Positions 40,501-52,500 of a DNA stretch of 64,000 nt are shown piece after piece (positions within the stretch are counted from its first letter, which is position 1; every line of letters begins with the position of its first letter). Below the pieces are notes generated by a model. It was not told the origin of the DNA, made no database searches, and was given only the letters and a program-made list of their open reading frames with translations. The stretch is from Prostheceraeus crozeri (lineage: Eukaryota > Platyhelminthes > Polycladida > Euryleptidae): positions 124,001-188,000 of the forward strand of contig CAJQUW010007508.1 in assembly GCA_907163375.1 (NCBI GenBank), in the 5' to 3' direction. The position numbers and the translations under genes were made by a program.

Positions 40501-43500
40501 CAGTTGGAACAGACAACCATTCTTAATAGTAAATGATGAGGATTATAATTTTTGATAGTCCTTATATATTTTCATCATTCTATGACGTCAGAGCTATTAC
40601 CACCCAATAGAATTTGTTCCGATCTCTTCACTTTTGAGATAGATGTAGTATTACCGATCGATGATATAAAGGAAAAATTCAGGATTTACAACAATTTTCA
40701 TTTTCCAAAAGAAAAAAGTAAAGTACATTACATTTTTATGCATTTTACAATGCCACTGTGGCACATCTTGATGTGCTGACACTGTGCAGAGCAAGCACCC
40801 CTGTCTTCCATGTGAGTCAGCCTCACCTTTTCAATGTTCGAATTTCCATACTCAATATGGATTAAAGTCTCTTTTTCAAAAGGCTTATTACCTCTTGAAA
40901 GGAGTGATGACATATGTAAGTTTGACTGCGTCAAATTTCGGACAGATTGGATTAAATCCCGATTCTCAGTCCTTAACTTCGCGTCCCTTTCCTCAGCGAG
41001 TCGAAGTCGCTCCTCACAGCGCCTCAACTCACTCTTGTCAATAGATGCGTCTAAGTCAACATTATATTCCTTTGTTCGCAGCATGATGGAAGCAGCAGGC
41101 GCAGGAGAGTGGACAGTTGTATTGGAGATCGTAGGGGGAGCAGGAGGAGGAGGATCGTTGGAAGTCGTAGGAGGAGCAGTCCCCGGGGTAGGTGGTTGTG
41201 CTGTGGGCGGTGGTTATGCACCCCTATACTCCAGTATAGGAGTGAAGGGGAAGCGGACGCTGCAGGTTGGAGACGATCGAATGTTGGAGAGGGATTCTTC
41301 CTCCTGTGATGCGTAGACCGCTGCATCCTGTAATGAGAATAGATAATATTTGTATTATCCATGCATCATTATATGGGAAAGAAGTTAATAATGTTTGTAG
41401 AATAAACAATATAATAATATTTAAATAATGTAAACATGTTTCCTAGTTTTTGAAAGCTATCTTACCTTAGGAGTCATGACGATCTCATGATCAGATCCAT
41501 CTTCCACCGCAACGTTGTATGAACTATTCTGAAATCAATTTTAACTGTTACAATCTTTTTACATTTCAATTATCTGCTTTCATATTCATTCCTAATATTG
41601 TACTTACCTTAGCATTTCTACCATCATCACTGTCATCATCAGAAGAAGTTGGCGATGATGTCGCTGACGAAGAGGACTCATCTGATGAGGACTCGCGGAT
41701 GGTGTAGGGCTTTTCCTCATTGTCCTCCATGGACGTTGAGGTAGGTGGCGTTGAGAGGACACTGCGATCTCGAGTCTTTTTCAGTGATAAAGATCGAATT
41801 GCCTGCAATAGGAATAAAGACAAAATGATTAGAGAGTGATTATTAAGACATGATAGATTCGTGTGAGTGTAGACTGCAACAATCATACTTACAGGTCTCT
41901 GACATCCATTATTTTCCACCGTTCTCAACTTGGGAATAGGGGGCAGACTTTGAAACAGCTGAAAAGTTAACAATGTTTTAAAATTTCTAGTTATATACGT
42001 ATAGACCTTGTAAATAATACTTACGGGATGTGGATTTACTTTTTTCTCCACCATAGTCAATTTCGGAACAGGTGGCAGACTGTTGAAATGCTGAAAGAGT
42101 TTAGTAGTAAAACATATTTAAAATCATAAACATTTTGACTGTAAAATACCTACCTCTTGCTGTAGGCAATTTCTTTCAAAGTACCTTGGCACTCTTCGTT
42201 GGAAGTTCTGAACTCTGAAATGTTAAAAAATATGTTTACTACATGCATACTTGCTTTAGAATCGTAGGTGACATTCATCATTGTTTCATTTAAAAACCTA
42301 ATTTAAAATAAGCATTTAACAGTACTCACTTCATAATCAGATAGTGACGTGTCACTATCAATGAATTTTCTCGACTTTACTCTGATGGATTGCGCCTTTT
42401 TTGGAGGTTTAGAAGTTTTCGTGACCTCATCACATTGGCTCAAAACCCCTGTCGCCGGCCTGTCCTCCTTGGCAAACAATCTTTCCAATTTCCGCTTCTC
42501 TGCGGTCGAGGTCAGATTGATGCCTTTGCGTCCATTACCAAGTGCGCAGGCAGTATGGGCTTGAATGAACGCCTTATCTTCCTCACTGTTCGCCTTCTCA
42601 GTGCTCTTTAGATATGCCTTACATGTAAGGCAATACAGGTATGTACCATCCTCCTTAAAAGAGCAACCCTTATGACTGCTTTTGCTAGCGTGGCGAACGG
42701 GCAAATTGCAAGTACTGCAATAATGAAAAATAAGTCTGTCGGGAAATGCTTGACGTTCGAACCATTTCTACAAAGGAAATAATCGTTTGTTATATTCTTA
42801 TCTCTCTGTAGATTAGAACTCATTTATGAATCTATTTTCCAAACTTAAAAAAGTAATATTAAAAAGTTTAATAATTTCAATTAGGAAAATATTAAGATGA
42901 AACAGAAACCGAGATTCGAACTCTTAAATCAATTTTTAAGAGGTGTTTTTGATATAGAAACATCAAGTTTGGAATCAGCTGAGTAAATGTTATTCAATTT
43001 CGAAAAAACATTGAAACGAAACTGACTTTTCGAAAAAACGAAAGTGTAGAGATTGATTAAAACTATTTTAATTAGAAGAACAGCTGATTGAAAATGAAAT
43101 TAATGTGTAAGTGTTTTATTATTTAGAAACGAAATCTTGCGATGTTTATTTAAATTCAAACACTACATCAATCAAGATCGCTTGATTCATGTGTATTTCA
43201 TATGCTATAATAAAAAAAACGAAGTAAAGATTTGTGATTAATAATATAACATTGTGTTGTTTCCTATCCTAAAAGCCAACCATGTATTTTAAACTATTTG
43301 GTTATAAGAAGTTAGTAATGTACCTATTTCCCAAACTTAGGAAGTAGTAAATACTAAATGATGAAACTCACTTCAGAAATATAATTGTAAATCGACGAAA
43401 CGGAGAAGCGGAGAACGAGGTCTTGTATGCACACCAAATAATTCAAAACTGAGTGAAGAACGGAGCTCTACAAGTTCTTTATATATAAATTCAACAAAGG

Positions 43501-46500
43501 AACCATGAACAAAGACTTGATGATATCATGTCATCAATTTGGTACAGCAAAACAAACTTGACAATTTTAAACAAAATAATAATCAGCTGGCTCATTTTAT
43601 CCATTAGAATGGAATGGCAATCAAATGCTATGAATATGACTTGTAAATAATATAAAATCTACTATATGTATCTATTATAAACACAAGCAAGTTAATTCAA
43701 ATGAATTCAGAGAGTTTGAACATTATTACATACAAATTAATTATTCAATTTGTAAATATATATATATGGTAACATGTTTGAAGTCAATATTTTAAGATAT
43801 TTGAATTGCATGTCAATTTCTAAAGTTTAATTTTCGCGCCGAAATATTGGCTTAAAACTCTTGGAGATAATATTAAAATCTGGAATATCTAAATTTCAAA
43901 TTTCGCGCCAAAATTCAAATAATAGGTTAGGTTAGGGTTAGGAAACAAAAAAGGTAGCTATGGCACCCGGACCCCATGGGTAAATAAATTTTCGAGTCGC
44001 ACTCGAAAATTTATTTACCCTATAATCCGAAAAATTCGAGGGCGCGAAGCGCCCGAGAATCTTTGAGGGCCCCCCGGCATGTATGAAGTGTATGAAGGTC
44101 AAAGGTCATTGATCAAACAGTTATGTATATTACTGATTTTGAGATTCAAACTTTAACTTTGAAAATTCTTAGAAATTTAAAAACTTGGTCATTTTATGAT
44201 AAAAACTTAGACTTTTTTCTTGTTGCACACAATTGCATACAGTTGCATACAACAGGGATTTTTTCATCAAATCAGTACATACCGTACATCATTTGAAAGC
44301 TCTTTTCATTCTCTTTCCAACGATGTATTGTATGCAACATGTATGGCACCATCCAGACCAGCTATAGACCTTTGAAAGATAGATAAAATTTAGTTGAGAA
44401 ACTTCGAAATTTGAAATCATTAATTTACTTCGTGCATACACTTGCATGCAACAGAGATTTTTTTCATCGAATGGGTACATGCCTTATATCATTCGAAGGC
44501 TCTTTTAATTCTCTAACCAATGATGTATTGTATGCAATGTTTATGATATCATCCTGAAGTGGTACAAGCATTTGAAATATTAGACTTAGAAACATTAAAC
44601 ACAGAGATACCTGTTGATAACTTTCAGAAATGAATATATCCCCAGTTCCCATTCGAACCTTAACAGGAATTCAATTTGTGAAATTACAAAACAAGATTGT
44701 TCATTTATGTATAGTCATATTTAAGATAAAAAGTTACATGTTGTTGATATTGGGAAAAGGAATGAGTTTTTTTAAGTCAACACGAACACACACTCTTGTC
44801 TTCTTGGGAGCACCAGGGAAGCGGCGAGGCGTTGGTGGTTCTATAATACTGAACTCCAGCGCAGTTGTGAGATTTTTCTCATCGGGTTCCATACGCACAC
44901 ATATTCGCTTCGTGTGGATCCTCCTGGGCGCATTCCGAACATCTCTTCCACAGCGTGTCTTCACCATTATCATGGCCTCCACCGGTGTCTCGAACACACT
45001 ACTCTGTACCATGCAATCCTCATCTTCGGATGACTCCGGAGGAGTTACGGGTCCTGTTCCGAATACCTGTTCCGATTCGATCCTTTCAACTTGAGCTGGA
45101 GAAGCGGGAGGTGTAGTGATATGCATGGTTAGCGTAATTATAAGAGACAACTTTCAATATGGTACTTGAGGATTAGAACCTTTGATGAGAATTGGTACAC
45201 AGCTAGGACTTATATACTTTTTAAACAAAGGAATTCCCAACAGCCAATCAGAGAGGTTCCAATTTTCCCTAAAGGGATATATAAGGATGTCAATGTTCCA
45301 ATTAAGCAAGTTCTAATCCTCGTGACTTGAGTAGACATTAAGAATCTATTACGAATCTACTTCATGATGAGTACTCGGAAACAACTGTTCTGTTACCACA
45401 ATGAAAGCCAAGTAATTATGGGTGGAGCGTTGGATGCGAAGGTTAATTTGTGTTGCGGATGCAAAGTGGAACTCTGGAAGACTTTAACAGTGACAACACT
45501 CCAAAGGAGAAATGGACTGTCGGCGAAGTGTCCCATACACGAGTGTGATCACGACTTCACAAACAATGCAACATTCCTCGAATGGGCCGAGGACTTCTTG
45601 AAGTTAACGGAGTCCCCCGAGGGACGTGACTTACCTTCTTTCATTTTTATGGTTAATTACACTTACATTGTAAACCTCTTGTTTTTATTTCACAAATTCT
45701 GTAAATGGGATTCTGATTAGCAAATAATAGAACATTCATAACATAATTTCTGATCTGTAAACGCATTATGAAAATAAATAAAATTGTCATCATAGTCACA
45801 ATTGTCGCATTTGAGCAAGCAGTCTCAAAACAAACAACTATCTATTCAAGTTCCGAAATAAATGTTCGCATCCCTGTTCTAGTTCACTCACTTTAATTCA
45901 ATCTCTTCCTACTAATTGGGAGGCTAACCATCAAGCAACTTCCACGTATTTATAACTTAACCTAGTTATGAAAATAAATAAAATTGTCATCATAGTCACA
46001 ATTGTCGCATTTGAGCAAGCAGTCTCAAAGCAAACAACTATCTATTCAAGTTCCGAAATAAATGTTCGCATCCCTGTTCTAATTCACTCACTTTAATTCA
46101 ATCTCGGAACAGGCTGTTACAACCTCATTACACAATTGATTGTACCGAACCTCGAAACATGAACTCAGTTCAAATCCCAATCGGAACGCGGTTCCTATTC
46201 ACATGATTGGAACGCGGTTCGAATTCAAATGTTCATATTTACATGTTTGGAACGCCATGTTCGCATCCTCGTTTAAATCCTCACTTTTTGCGTTCATATT
46301 ATTAACTACTAACAGAACATCATAGGCTTATACTTTTAACTCAGATGACTAATTATGCTCATTAACATGAAAATATAAGTAATGGTATGCAGCTGATTTG
46401 ACCTTTCGATTCAAGGATTCTTCTCTTACTTTGTAATTTCCCTCCGGTTTCTTCCTGATAATGCCTTTATCAATTTTAACGAGATCGACGAGAATTTCAC

Positions 46501-49500
46501 TATGCCCATGGTAAACGAAAAGTACGGCCAAAGAAACCCTTATTGATCCTGTGTTTCTTGCTTATGGGACTACATTGTATCGTACAAATCATGCAATAAA
46601 CGATTTTCATAATCTTGAATTGAAATTGCTGTAATTAGCAACATAAATCATGAATGCTTTCAAGGTCTAGCGCGCTACATAAAGTAGATGTGTTCAGGAC
46701 ATCAATAATTAATTAAACTGTTAAAGTATTTTATCTGTTTCCATTCCTGGTCAAGAAATCTTCAATCCACTTGATGCTTTCCGAAACATATCGAAAGGAA
46801 GAGACTTAATCGAATTACTGACAGACATGATCAAACGGGTACATGACTTCACCGCGAAACTGAAATTGATGCATTTTCCTCGTTTTGAAGCCACACCACC
46901 AAATTCTACAGTATGTTGCCTCAACAGGTTGCAAAATGCTTTCATCGTTCAGTCGAAAAACAAGTCATCCTTCAGCGCATCGAAGCCTTCAGAGTCGTCG
47001 ATAGGCAAACGTAAGTCAAATATTTTCGCTGATCTCCATGAACTCTCTTGTTTTTCAGTGGATAATTTTAACAGCAGAAATGTCTTTCAAGTGATCTGCA
47101 TTTTATGAATACCATCTTTCAGCTTTTATAAATTTGATACTTTTTGGTTTTCAATTACGTGACCTTATAAAGTCTCAACCGTCACCACTGATTATGCTTT
47201 TTTACTGACAAAGAGCTTCTTCAAGTTTCTTTAAATATCTTCTTATCAATGTCAATTTCCAGTAAATTGTTATACAAAATTCTCTAAGTTAGAGAAATAT
47301 ATATTTTAAATATTGTTCCGATTCACAAGAATTATTTCTAGATATTTACCACTAACCTTCTTGGATAAACAAGTTGCAGTTTAATGGAATATTATTATAT
47401 GAAAATCACTCAAGACGTAAATTCTGTAGATTTTTCTTGGAGTTGCTATCCAGGTTAATCTCCGGGCAAGCCAATAGGATTGATGGTTTCTCGAAATCAT
47501 CAGAGGCGCAGCATTTGCTTGCAAAGTGTACACAACTTGGAATCTTAACAAAATGTGCTCTTTTCGGTAGTTGCTTCTGGAAAGCAGGTCACTTTTGGTC
47601 AATGCCATGGTTTTCCAAGTCGGAATCTACTGCATTTATAGATAAAATTCTTCTATTGAATTGACTGCATAAAGCTCGATGTGTCATTATTATGATATAA
47701 TTCTTGCGTTGTTCTTATCAAATGAAATTCTTTTCAGATTCAAGTCTCCCACAGGAAAGTTATGAAAAGGCTAAAAGACGAAGAACTGAGGATTTTGAAT
47801 CTTTTATTGATGGTAAGTAGATCCAGTCGAATGACTTGGTGCTTTGATAGAGCATCAGATAGTGCTGCTGTGATTTTGACTTACGACAATTAGGCACGAA
47901 ACTATTTGGCCATTAATTTATGAATTTGAGTGCAAAATTGTACAACACATTTGGTAGACAGACCCATGACATTGGTATAGTCTAATGTACTGCACACTAA
48001 TTTCAGAGCGTGTTTAATTTGAATCGGTTATTAAAACCTGACCGCTAGATTTTTGCGAATCCGCTCAACGGCTAGAATAGAAGTACACTTGCTACGAAAA
48101 CTACTACATGTTGAAAACGTTACTTATAGTACTTCAGCAGACAATTGATCAGTATACTCCAGTCAGAGATAAATTGGATTGTCTGCGTTGTTTAGTCTAT
48201 AGATGACATTTTTTAATACTGATGGGCACGCTTAGAACTAGTCTCGAGGGGCGGAAGGATCCATTTTCCATTGAACGTAATGCAAATTGTAGTTTGCAAT
48301 TCTGACGAACTAGATCATTGACACCGCATTGAACGTTCACAGTAAGTAAATACAGATCGTGAGGAGTCGAGCGATGTGAATAATATTTCCATTTGATGAA
48401 TTTATCACAGAAAAGCATTGAGTCGAAGACAAGTACTGTTCACTTTGGCAGATGTTCAGACTTCAATGTGAAAACGGTAGATCGCATGTTTCCTGATACA
48501 ACTTTCCTCACGCAGTGCGCGCGCTTCGCCAATCACGTAAGCCAAAGGGAGACGTATCTCTCCACCTCTCTCTACCATTGTATGCAATGACTGAGATAGA
48601 AACGCGCCACCTCTAGAGTAACAGCGACAGACGAATCCATCTCTGTGACTCAATTCAGCATCAATCGAACTCATTTTCAACTGAAGAAACTGTCTGTCTG
48701 AAAACGACCATATCAAAAGTTGTAATGTCGAGCGGCAGATATTTAGAGGGATCCTTCCGGTTCTAGAAATCCTGGAAATTTCAAATTATACTTCAAGGAG
48801 AACAAACGCGATCAGGAGAGCTACATCGCTCCTTCGATTTTTATTCTTTCAACGAAATGCTGCTATGCATTTAGAGTGTAGGTTGATTGTGTCGTTCCAA
48901 TCTCCAAAACTCCATGAAATATTTCGATTTCACCAATTTTGATATGTACAATACACATATTTTTCTATTAAATCCTTTATAAATTATATGTCATCGAAAA
49001 GTATGGAAGTAATAATTGTTTCGTACAGACAGACCAAATATTTCAATTGCTTTTAACACGATGAGGATCTAAACTGCTTGATTGATTCTAGAAACTTACT
49101 TACGCACGTGTAAATTTTATCGGTATGTTAATTCCCTGTTACTACCTTACCTATGTTTGTTTTTTTATCATCATAGTGCGATATATAACAGGAACAGGAT
49201 ATAACAGGAAGAAATAGTACTAAAATAGTTAAATTTCGGTTACTGTTTATGATTTTGAAAGTCATAGAAAAGTCCTGAAATTATTTTTCCGGAAGTTGGT
49301 AGGAACCCTGATTTACACAACTACATTTTCATTGACAGAAGAGAAAGTTGCATACTACGTTGTAGATCACAATCCTCATTCTCCGGACGAAATTTGGTGT
49401 GATATACTCTTTCTTTAATTGTCTATTTTCTTTCAATATTTGTGCTCTTTATTTAATTTGATTTTATGTTTTTTTAATTTAGTTCTTCAGTTTAACAAGG

Positions 49501-52500
49501 ATGTATATTTATCAAATATATTTGACAATTTCATCAAGTAGTGGGAGGTCCTATATACAGAAGACTCTTCTGAAGAGTAAGCAGACAAACAGGTCGTCAG
49601 ACGAGCTGTCCCCATGTAAGTGATTTTTTCGATCCCTTATTTTCTGTGGATGGGGCCACACCCATGATCAGACCGGTTGTTGAAAGAAGTAAGGCAAACA
49701 CTAAACAACAAGATATCACAAAAGAGAAATGGCTCAGATCACCAAAATTAGCTTACCATGGAAACATGGTGCTAATCCCTAATTAAATTTCGTTAAACAT
49801 CAGTATTATCCTTTTTTCAGCGGAAGATCGTCATCTAACAGTCGTTATGTCTAGAATTCAAGTGAGTGTTAATATTTTGAAAGCAATATCGGAGGAGGAA
49901 TTTCAGTAATAGTACATTGACGCCTGAGTCGTAAAACTACCTCTGGAAGTAGAGTCGAGTAGACACTTTGAATATGTTTTATTTTGGGAGCTAAAATGTG
50001 AACATTTGACAATTTTGCAATTATCATCACTCGTACTTGATTTCAGGAACGGGAAAGCGATTTTTCAAAATTCAAGGAACCTAAATTAGGACCTTTGAAC
50101 TCTTTAGGAATGCCTCAAGTCCGTGAGTTGAAGTTTGATGAAGTCAACCAGAATCAAACAAAAAGTGCTCGCCGCAGTTTGTTTGCTCAACAAATGGACC
50201 GATTGAAAATCAGCCAGCAGAAGGACTCAGGAATGGATTGGCAATCAGCGGAGTCATCGAATCCACAGGGAAAAAGTCAGAAAACGTTCGGGAGATCGTC
50301 GATCGTCACTGGAAGGGGTCTAACAGAGATCGCTCCTATGAGTGAACGAGATCGGATTCACGCGGAAAATGCAGATCGTTTGTCGCAGTTGACCCATGAA
50401 GAACTGTTGAACATGCGTAATCAATTGTTAGATACTATAGGTAAGTTGTTGTCCTTTTCCTTGTAACTTCAGGGCATGATAAGCACAATAACCAAGCGAC
50501 TTATGTCTAATTGTGCCAAACAAATATTTGATTGTCATGCACCGAATGACATTATTGACAGTCTTTTGTAAGCATGAATCGCAAAATTGCTCCTAAATTT
50601 TGCAGCGATCAAACAAGAAGAAAGTGCTAAATAAGTGCTCATTATCAGTAGGGCAATATTTTTATTACCTAAAAAGCCTAAAACATATAACCAAATATGA
50701 CCTAAAACTCAAAATGTGACCACAGTATGACCTAAAAATCACAAATTGTAATTTAGTAAGATTTAAAAATCTTAATAGCAAAAATCTTATGTTTCCATTT
50801 TCAGGCAAAAAGGTTAAGAGTTCAATTTACGACAAATAAAGCTATCTATTTCAAACTTTTACCACAGTATATCCATTTACAGCTTGTTGTACAAAACAGT
50901 CATTTAATTTACTACATTTGATGCTAAAAAAGGTTTGTCTTTGCATAATATCTTCTTCAACATGGAAAAGAGCGCTACCAAAGCAGCGGTTGACCGGCAA
51001 AGAAAGGCACACGACAGACGAGCCAATCCTGGTACCGCCGATAACATTCACATATGTGGGCAATGCATTCATTGGAACTGTCCTCAGACTACATCGCGTT
51101 GCTGAGAATACCAATATTGCGTCATTCTGCAAGCATCGGTCATTTTTATCTCCTCTTCCAAGCAACTCTAGCAGTCTATTATGTCGAATTAACAACAATG
51201 AAATTAGATAAACGATAGATCAAATTGCCATGCAAAAGATGTGCGGCTGGTAGGATTTTTGCATTTGCGGCAGAACTAGTAAAGTTCCCATATCTATCTA
51301 ATGGGGTGAAATCTACTCTGAGTAATGCTGGGCGTGATTGAGAAAATCCGATAATCGATGATGGGCATGACGATTAGCCCATCATGATAATTTAAATGTT
51401 GTTGATAAGCTTGAATTTGCTTCTCGTTGCAACTATGTTTTTTTTAACCGTTTACCGATCAGATGCTGTGATAAAGATCTATGACTACTCTTGCACCAGC
51501 TAGAAATACTTATTTCTGCAGCTCGCAAAGAAGACAAAGAAGAATTTAAGCTATAATTGCCATTTTTCTCTAAAACGTTTGATTTTCTGCATGACAACTC
51601 CTACAAAACCGTCTTGGTTGATAAAGAAATAATATTATTTCGAACATTGTCTAATTTTCTAAGAATATAACACTGGTGAGAATCGTCAAATTTCAAGGCC
51701 TCCGTCCCAAATAGACATCAGTGACTCGAATCGACACGTCCTGGAGCGGCCAAGTATAATCCATCCTCCAAAAGTGCTTCTCTCATTTCCGCAGGCTGTC
51801 ATCAACCTACCTTTTCACTGATGTAGTTGATTGAAATGTTGACATTTTTTATTTTATTTTTCTTACTTGAGAATATCACACTCTTCGAATACATAAATAC
51901 AAAAACTTTGAATTGTTTCTTTGAAGTTGATTCTCCACGTATATCTACAGGCATGCATTTACCCTTCTTACATCTGCCGTCCAAAGGTAAAAGTGCGTAA
52001 CTGACATTTTGACGATTTTCAGTAGAGCCAATTTTGTCTTTTTTGCATACTGTGATTTCCTGTTTGATTGTAATCCAAAACTTCTATCGTCTACTTATAG
52101 AGCAGATACGTAAAAGTTTTTTGACCATGGGAAGGAAAATTATAAAATCAATAATTAATCGATAATGATGAATCCGCTGTTTTGCATTTGAAATGCTATA
52201 ACAAAATTTCCGCAGTTTCAAAACGTAAGTGATTGGTCAGCACATACGCTATTTTTCAATTGAATGTGCATCGGACAAAACTGACGTAAGTAACTCGAAA
52301 ATAGCTTTGTTTTTTGTTGGTGATGAAGAAGAGCAACGAGCGAAAGCAGGGAATGCGAGGTAAGTAACACACATATGATGACAACGTAAATGATAATGAA
52401 TTATAGAAAAGGTAGTGAATACCCATCACCTTTCTGGCTTCTTTAAATCCAGCTGATGCGCTTCTCGACGATAAAATCTATTTTTTTGTTACTTTAAATT

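Larger units (their letters stand above)
40728..42767 (-). pseudogene. Spliced Polinton gene: zinc-binding N-terminus, acidic middle, coiled-coil end
   Basis: Seven exons with GT-AG borders on -: 42330-42767, 42154-42207, 42025-42090, 41893-41958, 41608-41802, 41466-41528, 40728-41327. All the introns between them split the frame between codons. Exon 1 encodes HYCSTC...CLTC, a zinc-binding pattern. Exons 3 and 4 are 66-bp duplicates. Exon 5 is serine- and acid-rich (SSSDESSSSATSS). The last exon has a proline-rich stretch, a coiled coil (RRCEERLRLAEERDAKL) and a Cys/His end. The start codon was not found, and an upstream exon is likely. At least one break. Confidence 0.6.
28569..46310. mobile_element. 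Polinton/Maverick, complete with both ends, genes partly broken
   Basis: A 17.7-kb virus-like element. It starts AGTAGTTAAT and ends ATTAACTACT, with inverted repeats of about 400 bp and a perfect 6-bp target duplication AACAGA at 28563-28568 and 46311-46316, as expected for a Polinton integrase. Family hallmark genes are present: protein-primed-type DNA polymerase B, chromodomain integrase, packaging ATPase, adenovirus-type protease and capsid remnants. It also carries a RING protein, a spliced gene, a PC4-like gene and a TBP-like gene. It is inserted in a long RPAP1 intron. The ends look young, but about ten breaks in core genes make this a fossil. Confidence 0.95.

Noticed and set aside
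40784-41316. Open + frames opposite the last exons of the spliced gene (glycine-rich)
   Set aside because: They are the antisense of the proline-rich and coiled-coil coding sequence. No promoter or domain on +.
43925-43941. Telomere-like TTAGG/TTAGGG tract
   Set aside because: Only about three units, inside the Polinton. Too short to call telomeric.
46756-46927. Longer version of RPAP1 exon 2
   Set aside because: Open frame, but its left border has the wrong phase for exon 1, and only the part after 46928 resembles RPAP1.
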